Source: JANMCE01 sp963791625 (lineage in GTDB: Bacteria; Actinomycetota; Acidimicrobiia; Acidimicrobiales; Ilumatobacteraceae). Taken from it: a stretch of 10,437 bases of DNA. The DNA lies in the NCBI GenBank assembly GCA_963791625.1, contig CAWBTA010000008.1, forward strand, positions 1 to 10,437, written 5' to 3'. How positions within the stretch are numbered: position 1 is the first letter of the stretch; the number at the start of each line of letters is the position of its first letter. The position numbers and the translations under genes were made by a program. Below are positions 1 to 5,792 of the stretch, piece after piece. The notes beneath the pieces were generated by a model, which was not told where the DNA came from, searched no databases, and worked only from the letters and a program-made list of their open reading frames with translations.

Positions 1-2
1 GG

Positions 3-221
3 GCTGCGTGGGAGAAGCTGACTGACGATCCCCGCACCCGTACCGAACGTCAGCATCCCCTCCGTGGCGATCTCGGTACTCGTGACGTGTCGGGCCAGAG
101 CATGGAGCAGTGGCAGTACGAAGGCGCTGCTGGCGGCCGGCTCTCGTATTGCATCGACGACGACCGACGAACCATCTGGCTCATGGATGCCATGGTTGGC
201 CATCCCAAGGCCACCGAATGA
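3..221 (+). CDS. RelE/ParE-like toxin family protein, C-terminal part (cut by window edge)
   Basis: The reading frame is open from the left window edge to a TGA at 219-221, giving 72 residues with no start codon in the window. Visible signatures are an early AWEKL, then QHPLRGDLGTR, EQWQYE, a glycine-rich GGRLSYCIDDD and a terminal HPKATE. This order (helix, HxLRGDL, WxYE strand, GxRxxYxxD strand, HPxxT tail) is what I know from actinobacterial RelE/ParE-superfamily toxin-like proteins, which act as ribosome-dependent mRNA interferases or gyrase poisons; which applies here cannot be told. The upstream part, and any antitoxin that precedes it, lies outside the window. No antitoxin follows: the next gene is the acyl-CoA ligase 190 bases downstream. 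The family call is inferred from pattern memory, not a search. Confidence 0.6.
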   Translation, partial: AAWEKLTDDPRTRTERQHPLRGDLGTRDVSGQSMEQWQYEGAAGGRLSYCIDDDRRTIWLMDAMVGHPKATE

Positions 222-250
222 TCCGTCGAGCAAGGTAATAAGCGCGCTTG

Positions 251-283
251 TGAGAACAAAATTGAGAACATCCCGTGTTCTCA
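251..283. repeat. Triple TGAGAACA repeat (two direct, one inverted)
   Basis: TGAGAACA occurs at 251-258 and 263-270 and its exact reverse complement TGTTCTCA at 276-283. The second and third copies form a perfect 8-bp inverted repeat around TCCCG (271-275). The array starts 30 bases after the toxin-like stop codon. It could be a terminator-like hairpin for that gene or a binding-site cluster; there is no T-run after the stem, which favours a binding site or leaves the question open. It is not the actinobacterial LexA box, since the GAAC and GTTC halves are 7 bases apart rather than 4. Confidence 0.5.
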
Positions 284-372
284 AAGATCCGCCGGACGCA
301 GATCCAGCCCTCGCCGGACTCCGAAGCGAGCATCACGCAGTCCCCAGATTCCGCCGAGGGAGTCTTCGGAAG

Positions 373-387
373 GTTTCGTTACGCAAC
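373..387. promoter_or_regulatory. Operator copy 1 (GTTNCGTNACGNAAC) before the acyl-CoA ligase
   Basis: The sequence GTTTCGTTACGCAAC is an imperfect palindrome (6 of 7 arm pairs match around a central T). Its reverse complement plus flanks (372-389) matches 8171-8188 at 17 of 18 positions. It ends 23 bases before the GTG start of the ligase and 12 bases before its AGGA ribosome binding site, a place where a bound repressor would block transcription. The likely binder is the HxlR regulator at 8205-8699, whose own promoter region carries the other two copies. The repeats are seen directly; the binder is inferred. Confidence 0.75.
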
Positions 388-410
388 TCAGCTGCCGGTA
401 GGATCTCGGC

Positions 411-1937
411 GTGTACCCGGGAGATGCCGCATCTATTGGTTCTGACGCCGCTGCGGTGGTGATGACCGGCTCTGGTCGAACGCGGACGTGGGCGGAACTC
501 GACGAACGTTCGAATCGTCTCGCACGGTACTGGCGAAGCCTTGGCTTGGGGGTTGGGGACCATGTGGCGATGTTGATGGAGAACGTGATCGAGTTTCCGG
601 AGGTGTGTTGGGCGGCGTACCGATCGGGTCTGGTGTTCACGCCGATCAACTCCCATCTCACCGCCCAAGAGGTTGCGTACATTCTGCGTGATTGCGGTGC
701 CCGATCGTTGATCACCACGGCCGCGATGTCGCCGCTTGCCAGCGCTGCTGTCGTGGAATGTCCAGTCGTCGAAACGGTTCTTTGCGTGGGCGGGGGTGGC
801 GGCTTTGATGACTACGAAACCGCTCTTGCTGGCTCGTCGGCAGAACCTCTCGGCGATGAAACGGCCGGTGCGCCGATGCTGTACTCGTCGGGTACGACGG
901 GGGTTCCGAAGGGTGTGGTGCGTCCGTTGAGTGGCCGTCATCCGAGCGACATCGTTGGTACCGGTCTGGCCTTCAAGCATCACTACAACGCCGGCACGTC
1001 AACCCGCTACTTGTCGCCAGCACCGATGTACCACTCGGCGCCATTGTCGTTCGCGATGGGTGTGCACATGGTCGGTGGCACGTTGTACATGATGGAGCGA
1101 TTCGACGCTGAAGCGGCGTTGCGGAGCATCGAGACCTATCGGATCACCCATAGCCAGTGGGTGCCGACCATGTTCAGTCGCATGCTCAAGTTGCCGGAGG
1201 CAGTGCGGTCGAGTGTGGACCTGTCCTCACATGAAGCCGCTGTGCATGGTGCCGCCCCGTGCCCGGTGCCACTCAAACGTCAGATGATCGATTGGTGGGG
1301 GCCGATCATTTGGGAGTACTACGCCGGCACTGAAGGCCCCGGCTCAACGCTGGTCACCAGCGAGGAATGGTTGAAGAGGCCAGGCACTGTCGGCCGTGTC
1401 ACAGCGGGCACGATTCACGTCCTCGGCGATGACGGCTCCGAACTCCGGGCCGGCGAGTCGGGCTCGATCTACTTTGAGTCACCGACGGCAACCGGGTTTC
1501 GGTACCACGGTGATGAGGCGAAGACTGCTGCGAGTCGAACCGCGCAGGGCTGGTCGACGATGGGCGACATCGGCTTTCTCGACGAAGACGGTTACCTGTT
1601 TCTCACCGATCGCAAAGCCTTCATGATCATCTCCGGTGGCGTGAACGTGTACCCGCAAGAGGCCGAGAATGTGCTGTCGATGCACCCGTCGGTCGCCGAC
1701 GCAGCGGTGTTCGGTATCCCCGACGATGACCTGGGCGAAGTGCCGATGGCCGTGGTGCAAGTCGCCGTCGGCGTGATCCCGTCGAACGAACTCGCCAACG
1801 AACTGATGGCCTACTGCCGTGAGCACTTGGCGTCCATCAAGTGCCCGCGAACTGTCGTATTCGAGGCCGAACTCCCACGCCTTCCAACGGGAAAGCTCTA
1901 CAAGCAGATACTCCGAGAACGTCATGTCAAGGCGTAG
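411..1937 (+). CDS. AMP-forming acyl-CoA synthetase / carboxylic acid-CoA ligase
   Basis: 508 residues, a full-length member of the ANL adenylating family. It activates a carboxylic acid with ATP and transfers it to CoA. Visible motifs in order: P-loop-like YSSGTTGVPKG at 158-168, PMYHSAP near 205, YYAGTEG at 303-309 (A5), the TMGD aspartate near 386 (A7), TDRKAFMIISGGVNVYP from about 399 (hinge D400/R401/K402, A8), and PRLPTGKLYK near the end with catalytic Lys495 (A10). The GTG start is chosen because AGGA sits 7 bases upstream and the N-terminal YPG and the WAELDERSNRLA segment match actinobacterial FadD-type proteins. The substrate cannot be deduced. It is the first gene of a unit with the downstream ureohydrolase (92-base gap) and follows operator copy 1, so it is probably controlled by the HxlR regulator. 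Confidence 0.93.
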   Translation: MYPGDAASIGSDAAAVVMTGSGRTRTWAELDERSNRLARYWRSLGLGVGDHVAMLMENVIEFPEVCWAAYRSGLVFTPINSHLTAQEVAYILRDCGARSLITTAAMSPLASAAVVECPVVETVLCVGGGGGFDDYETALAGSSAEPLGDETAGAPMLYSSGTTGVPKGVVRPLSGRHPSDIVGTGLAFKHHYNAGTSTRYLSPAPMYHSAPLSFAMGVHMVGGTLYMMERFDAEAALRSIETYRITHSQWVPTMFSRMLKLPEAVRSSVDLSSHEAAVHGAAPCPVPLKRQMIDWWGPIIWEYYAGTEGPGSTLVTSEEWLKRPGTVGRVTAGTIHVLGDDGSELRAGESGSIYFESPTATGFRYHGDEAKTAASRTAQGWSTMGDIGFLDEDGYLFLTDRKAFMIISGGVNVYPQEAENVLSMHPSVADAAVFGIPDDDLGEVPMAVVQVAVGVIPSNELANELMAYCREHLASIKCPRTVVFEAELPRLPTGKLYKQILRERHVKA

Positions 1938-1947
1938 CCGAACACCG

Positions 1948-1971
1948 GGCCGCACAGATTCGGCAGCGGCC
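1948..1971 (+). other. Possible hairpin between ligase and ureohydrolase genes
   Basis: GGCCGC (1948-1953) and GCGGCC (1966-1971) are perfect 6-bp inverted arms with a 12-base loop, 11 bases after the ligase stop. There is no T-run. It could slow or process the transcript between the two genes, or be chance in GC-rich DNA. Confidence 0.25.
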
Positions 1972-2029
1972 AGACCGTTCTATTCGTGCAACCGCACGTG
2001 AGCGAGCGCGACCTGTGGGGGAAGAGACC

Positions 2030-2854
2030 GTGACGGAGCCGAACGTCCGAGTTCGGTTGATCGGCGCGCCAACCGATATCAACAGCAGTTTTCTGCGAGG
2101 TCCCGCCTCGGCACCACATGAAATTCGGAAGATTCTCGGTTCGGATGTCGGAAACAGCGCGGCCGAGAATGGTTGGGAAATCGGCAACGAAATTGAGTTG
2201 GTCGACTCCGGCGACTTAGCGCTCGTTGAGGGAGCAGGTGATGACGAAATGATTCAACAAGCGGTGAGCGATGCGCTCGCCGATGGTTTTGCGCCGCTGG
2301 TGATGGGTGGTGATCATTCGATTACGTTCCCAATCATGGCGGCCGTCGCTGCTCACTTCGGGCCCGTCAGCATCCTGCACATTGACGCTCACCCCGATCT
2401 CTACGACGAACTGTTGGGCAACCGTCGAAGTCACGCCTCTCCTTTTGCTCGCATCATGGAAGCGGGCCTTTGCGCTCGACTCGTTCAGGTCGGAATCCGC
2501 ACGTTGAATTCGCATCAACGTGACCAGGCGAACCGCTTTGGTGTCGAGATCGTTTCAATGCGCGACTTTTCACCATCTCAAGTTCCAATGCTCGATGGAT
2601 ATGTGTACATATCGATTGATCTTGACGGACTCGACCCTGCGCATGCGCCTGGCGTTTCGCACCATGAACCGGGCGGCCTCACGGTCCGCCAACTTCTTGA
2701 CGTCTTGGCCCCTTTGAAGGGTCAAGTCATTGGGGCCGACGTGGTGGAACTCAATCCAGTTCGCGATGTCCATAACATGACAGCGGCAGTAGGTGCCAAG
2801 CTGGTGCGAGAACTTGCATCGCTCATGGTGAACGCGCCACTGGCTGCGGACTGA
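2030..2854 (+). CDS. Arginase/agmatinase-family ureohydrolase, plant-arginase-like
   Basis: 274 residues from a GTG preceded by a purine-rich GGGGGAAGAG. A longer open frame reaching into the ligase gene from 1841 is rejected because conserved sequence (VRLIGAPTDINSSFLRGP) begins just after this GTG. All di-manganese ligands of the family are visible: GGDHS (His96), DAHPD (Asp119, His121, Asp123) and SIDLDGLD (Asp197, Asp199), plus VVELNP with Glu240. The enzyme should hydrolyse a guanidino group to an amine and urea. NSSFLRGPASAP, SHASPFARIMEAG, RFGVE and APGVSHHEPGG resemble plant arginases and bacterial agmatinase-like relatives more than classical arginases, which carry a different substrate loop. 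Substrate could be arginine, agmatine, guanidinobutyrate or another guanidino acid. Its place behind an acyl-CoA ligase suggests a catabolic role rather than the urea cycle. Confidence 0.9.
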   Translation: MTEPNVRVRLIGAPTDINSSFLRGPASAPHEIRKILGSDVGNSAAENGWEIGNEIELVDSGDLALVEGAGDDEMIQQAVSDALADGFAPLVMGGDHSITFPIMAAVAAHFGPVSILHIDAHPDLYDELLGNRRSHASPFARIMEAGLCARLVQVGIRTLNSHQRDQANRFGVEIVSMRDFSPSQVPMLDGYVYISIDLDGLDPAHAPGVSHHEPGGLTVRQLLDVLAPLKGQVIGADVVELNPVRDVHNMTAAVGAKLVRELASLMVNAPLAAD

Positions 2855-2857
2855 TCC

Positions 2858-2881
2858 CTGGAGGCTGTCCGAGCCGTCCAG
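2858..2881. terminator. Hairpin between convergent operons, probable bidirectional terminator
   Basis: CTGGAGGC (2858-2865) pairs with GCC-TCCAG (2873-2881, one bulged G at 2876) around a 7-base loop. It fills most of the 37-base gap between the stop codons of the plus-strand ureohydrolase and the minus-strand LLM gene, so it could end transcription from both sides. No T-run is present, which is common for actinobacterial terminators. Confidence 0.5.
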
Positions 2882-2891
2882 CAATGCTGAC

Positions 2892-3944
2892 TCAAGCCGG
2901 TGGCGAGGCGGAGTGAATCGCCGCAACGGTCCGCTCGAGGTTGTGGATCTGTTCGCCCGAGCCGTGCCCCACAGGTGACAGGCGCAAGGTGGTGATTCCA
3001 GTGGCTGCGGTCGCTCGGATGCGCTCGGCAACCATTGCTTCGGTACCGATGAACAGCGCCGCCAACACGAACTCGTCAGCGACCGCCGCAATGGCGGCTG
3101 GCTTGTCACCCGACACCCATAACGACTGAACCTTTTCGGCCATGTCACCCCACCCGGCCCGGGTGTACGCGGCGTTGTAGAAGTTCGTCTTCGCCGAACC
3201 CATCGCCCCCAACGTGAACGCGGCCATCGGCCGATACTTGGCGATGAGCGCGTCGATGTCGTCTCCGACTTCGACGGTGGCGTTGATCTGCAGGTCAAGG
3301 TCAGCAAGGGTGCGGCCGGCCCGCTCGGCTCCCGCTCGCAGGTGGGGAATGACTTGGTCGGCGGCGTCGGCCATAAAGGACGTGCCGAGCCATCCGTTCG
3401 CGACTTCGCCGGTGAGTTCGAGCATCTTCGGGCCGAGCGTTGCGAGGTAGATCGGGATGTCCGGTTTCGGGGGCATTGACAGGCGTAGGGCCTTTCCTTC
3501 ACCACCAGGTCGGGGCAGTTCGTAGTGAGGCCCGACACTGGTCACGCGTTCACCGGCGATGCCTTTGCGGATGATGGCGACGTATTCGCGGAGGCGGGCC
3601 AGGGGTTTATCGAACGATGCCCCGTGGAGACCCTCGACCACCTGTGGCCCGCTAACGCCCAGGCCGAGACAGAACCGGTCGTTCGTCAGCCGGGCCATCG
3701 TGAGCGCGGTCATCGCAGTGGTCGCTGGGGTACGGGCGTTGATCTGCATGATGCCCGTGCCGAGGCGGATGCGTTGGGTGAGTGGCGCGAGGTAGGCGAG
3801 TGGGGCGATTGTCTCCATGCCCCACGCTTCGGCTGTCCAGGCGAAGTCGACCCCGATCCGATCAGCGGCACGGACGAGTTCGACCATGCCTTCCCAATTG
3901 GCGCCGTCGTAGTAGGCGCTTCCGATCGATAAACCAATCTTCAT
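2892..3944 (-). CDS. LLM-class (luciferase-like) oxidoreductase, probably F420-dependent (paralogue 1)
   Basis: 350 residues, a single luciferase-like TIM-barrel domain of the size of Mer-type F420-dependent oxidoreductases. Visible signatures: AEAWG at 39-43, RLGTGI near 60, NARTPATTAM at 69-78, FCLGLGVSGPQVVEGLHG at 91-108, LTGEVANGW near 178-185 and GAMGSAKTNFYNAA at 246-259. In this family F420H2 or reduced flavin is used for hydride transfer or monooxygenation; F420 is favoured by the family resemblance, but FMN cannot be excluded. The ATG has a GGAG 8 bases upstream and overlaps the stop of paralogue 2 as ATGA, which implies coupled translation. It is the last gene of the minus-strand unit. 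Confidence 0.88.
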   Translation of the reverse strand: MKIGLSIGSAYYDGANWEGMVELVRAADRIGVDFAWTAEAWGMETIAPLAYLAPLTQRIRLGTGIMQINARTPATTAMTALTMARLTNDRFCLGLGVSGPQVVEGLHGASFDKPLARLREYVAIIRKGIAGERVTSVGPHYELPRPGGEGKALRLSMPPKPDIPIYLATLGPKMLELTGEVANGWLGTSFMADAADQVIPHLRAGAERAGRTLADLDLQINATVEVGDDIDALIAKYRPMAAFTLGAMGSAKTNFYNAAYTRAGWGDMAEKVQSLWVSGDKPAAIAAVADEFVLAALFIGTEAMVAERIRATAATGITTLRLSPVGHGSGEQIHNLERTVAAIHSASPPA

Positions 3945-5044
3945 GGCGTGTTCTCCGGTTTGGTGGTGTCGTGTTGCGAATCAGGCGCGTTGATTGTGAT
4001 GGTTTCACTGTTCACCTCATGGACAAGATCGATGAGTTGAGCAATGGCGTCGAGTTGTGCGCTGCTCTTTCCGGGGATCTTCGCCTGCAGCGTGTTGATC
4101 CCTGCGGCACGGTATTTGCGGAGCCGTTCTTTGACGGTTGAGGCTGTACCGAGAAGGTTTGTGTGCATACCAATCTCGATTGGAACCCGCGCTGCAGCTT
4201 CTTCACGTTTTCCGTCCAGCCACAATGCCTGCACCGCGGCGACGTCGTCACCGAACTCTTGGCGTTCGAATGCTGCGTTGTAGAAGTTCTGCTTCGCCGA
4301 GCCCATTGCACCGATCGTGAACGCGTACCCGCCCGCGTGACGTCGCCCCGCCTCCTCGACGTTGTCGGTGAATTCGAGCGCTACCGGGATCACGAGTTCG
4401 ATCTCCGACATCGAACGACCGGACACAGCGGCCCCGTCTCGGAGGTGGGAGAGGAACGCTTCGGCGTGTTCGGGAATGAAGGCGTTGCCGATCCAGCCGT
4501 TCGCCAACTCGCCAGTCAATTCGAGGTTGCGTGGACCGAGCGCGGCGATCGTGATGGGAACGTCGACCGGTGGGAGCATCGAGCGGATCGCCCGGCCGGC
4601 ACTGTCGGGCAGCGGGAGTTGATAGACGGTGCCCTGGTGCGACAGGCGCTCACCGATGGCGACTTGACGGACGATCTCGATCGTCTCGCGTGTCGCTTGA
4701 ATCGGGGATCGGAACCGCACCCCGTGCCAGCCCTCCATGACCTGAGGTCCGCTGGTGCCGAGCCCCAAAACGAAACGACCCCCAGACAAGCCCTGCATCG
4801 TCATGGCCGACATGGCAAGCATCGCCGGAGTGCGTGCGCCGATCTGGATGATCCCTGTGGCGAGGCGGATCGTGGTCGTGCGCGCGGCAAGGTACGCAAG
4901 CGGTGTGAGTGCGTCGGTCCCCCATGCTTCTGCGATGTACACCGTGCTCACACCGAGCCGTTCGGCGTCGACGACGAAGTCTGCATCGGACGGTTCACGT
5001 ATCGACGAGGCGATCGCGACCTGCAGCTGCGGGGTCGTATTCAT
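3941..5044 (-). CDS. LLM-class (luciferase-like) oxidoreductase, probably F420-dependent (paralogue 2)
   Basis: 367 residues, with the same fold and motif order as the downstream LLM gene: AEAWG at 39-43, RLATGI near 60, GARTPAMLAM at 69-78, FVLGLGTSGPQVMEGWHG at 91-108, LTGELANGW near 177-184 and GAMGSAKQNFYNAA starting at 245. The two proteins line up almost without gaps over the first 140 residues but differ in the 138-165 substrate-side region and at the C-terminus, where this one has an extra polar tail of about 20 residues. A GAGAG lies 9 bases before the ATG. Possible roles are a second oxidoreductase step or a partner subunit. F420 use is inferred from the family. Confidence 0.88.
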   Translation of the reverse strand: MNTTPQLQVAIASSIREPSDADFVVDAERLGVSTVYIAEAWGTDALTPLAYLAARTTTIRLATGIIQIGARTPAMLAMSAMTMQGLSGGRFVLGLGTSGPQVMEGWHGVRFRSPIQATRETIEIVRQVAIGERLSHQGTVYQLPLPDSAGRAIRSMLPPVDVPITIAALGPRNLELTGELANGWIGNAFIPEHAEAFLSHLRDGAAVSGRSMSEIELVIPVALEFTDNVEEAGRRHAGGYAFTIGAMGSAKQNFYNAAFERQEFGDDVAAVQALWLDGKREEAAARVPIEIGMHTNLLGTASTVKERLRKYRAAGINTLQAKIPGKSSAQLDAIAQLIDLVHEVNSETITINAPDSQHDTTKPENTP

Positions 5045-5056
5045 GTGTTCACACTC

Positions 5057-5152
5057 TCATTCTCCGCAAATGGCGGTGAGCGTTCTCGCCAGCGCCGCGC
5101 GCTCCCCGTCGTCGAAGCAGCCAAGGGGTGCGAAGCACTGGTACATGGGCAT
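5057..5152 (-). CDS. 31-residue ORF resembling the N-terminus of a tautomerase-superfamily protein
   Basis: The ORF has ATG, a good AAAGGA 8 bases upstream, and runs MPMYQCFAPLGCFDDGERAA... to a TGA, ending 12 bases before the next gene. The Met-Pro start (Pro-1 after Met removal is the catalytic base of the 4-oxalocrotonate tautomerase superfamily), the short strand, and the DDGERAALARTLTAI helix match the beta1-alpha1 start of the roughly 140-residue cis-CaaD-like tautomerases as I remember them. The rest of such a domain is absent. It may be a truncated remnant after a deletion, or a real microprotein, since its RBS is well formed and it sits in a tightly packed operon. I cannot decide without homologues. 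Confidence 0.4.
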   Translation of the reverse strand: MPMYQCFAPLGCFDDGERAALARTLTAICGE

Positions 5153-5166
5153 GGTGGGAGTCCTTT

Positions 5167-5301
5167 TCAGTCCACGTCACTCGGAAGGGTGTCGAAGCGT
5201 TCGGCCTCGATCCGGCGGCATGCGGCGAGAAGTCGTTCCCGTCGGGCATCGTCGATGGGGGAGCTGACGAGGCATCGATACGTCACCGTGGGAATGCTCA
5301 C
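5167..5301 (-). CDS. 44-residue ORF, translationally coupled to the SRPBCC gene, function unknown
   Basis: The GTG at 5301-5299 overlaps the SRPBCC stop as GTGA, the same junction style as the other genes of this operon. A GAGAA lies about 10 bases upstream. The product begins VSIPTVTYRCLVSSPIDD and has a charged arginine-rich helix (ARRERLLAACRRIEAE) and an acidic end. There is no signal peptide or membrane segment. Faintly, its YRC-DD-helix pattern resembles the next small ORF (YQC-DD-helix), but I do not claim homology. Without it, 245 bases between two tightly packed genes would be unexplained. I do not recognise the family. Confidence 0.4.
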   Translation of the reverse strand: MSIPTVTYRCLVSSPIDDARRERLLAACRRIEAERFDTLPSDVD

Positions 5302-5792
5302 GTTGTCGCGTTCTCGGCGAGCTGGTTCACGCCATCGACGTTTGCCTGCATGTTCTTCTGATGCTCACTCAGGCGACGAGTGATGATCTTTTCCTCTTTG
5401 TCGGGCATCGCCTCGATTGCCGGCGTGAGGCCTGACGGCGCCGGGCCCATCTGCATCCACTGGGTGAGGGTGACACCCTCGGGCGACGGCTCGAGCATGA
5501 ACCGCCATTTGGCCGACGGGTTCTCGGGTTCGCCAACGCACCACTCGAACACTTCATGATCCACGTAGCGGGTGACCGTGCAGGTCGTTTGCCAGCTACC
5601 AATCGCGGCGTGGTGATTGCGTCCGGCGAACGTCGCTCCGACCCCGGGCGTGGGATCGATCCAGTCCGCTCCCTGGAACTCGCTGGAGAACTTCGCCGGC
5701 AGGTTGATGTCAGTGATAAGTGCCCATACGATATCGACGGGCGCTTTGACAATGGCCTGAGCCTGTGTGGTGGGGCCGTCGCTGTAACGCAT
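5298..5792 (-). CDS. SRPBCC (START/polyketide cyclase-like) family protein
   Basis: 164 residues. The N-terminal AQAIVKAPVDIVWALITDINLPAKFSSEF pattern (beta strand, then the PxxxVWxxitDi helix) followed by GVGATFAGRN, TVTRYVDHEVFEWCVG, and KWRFMLEPSPEGVTLTQWMQMGP is typical of the SRPBCC ligand-binding fold, a deep hydrophobic pocket used to bind, hydrolyse, cyclise or carry small hydrophobic molecules. No catalytic residues can be assigned. Its ATG overlaps the stop of the molybdoenzyme as ATGA, so both are probably made together. The protein could bind the pathway's substrate or help in a ring or hydration step; this is inferred from context only. Confidence 0.85.
   Translation of the reverse strand: MRYSDGPTTQAQAIVKAPVDIVWALITDINLPAKFSSEFQGADWIDPTPGVGATFAGRNHHAAIGSWQTTCTVTRYVDHEVFEWCVGEPENPSAKWRFMLEPSPEGVTLTQWMQMGPAPSGLTPAIEAMPDKEEKIITRRLSEHQKNMQANVDGVNQLAENATT

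Noticed and set aside
264..282. LexA/SOS box
   Set aside because: The GAAC and GTTC halves are separated by 7 bases, whereas the actinobacterial SOS box has 4.
333..983. Minus-strand frames opposite the ligase start
   Set aside because: The plus strand has a complete ligase with all core motifs; these frames have shadow composition.
1841..2029. 63-codon N-terminal extension of the ureohydrolase overlapping the ligase gene
   Set aside because: Its sequence is basic and proline-rich, shadows the ligase codons, and the conserved ureohydrolase fold starts right after the GTG at 2030, which has a purine-rich ribosome binding site.
4163..5383. Long plus-strand frame over the LLM gene and the small ORFs
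   Set aside because: Antisense shadow with Arg/His/Asp-rich low-complexity sequence and no recognisable motif.
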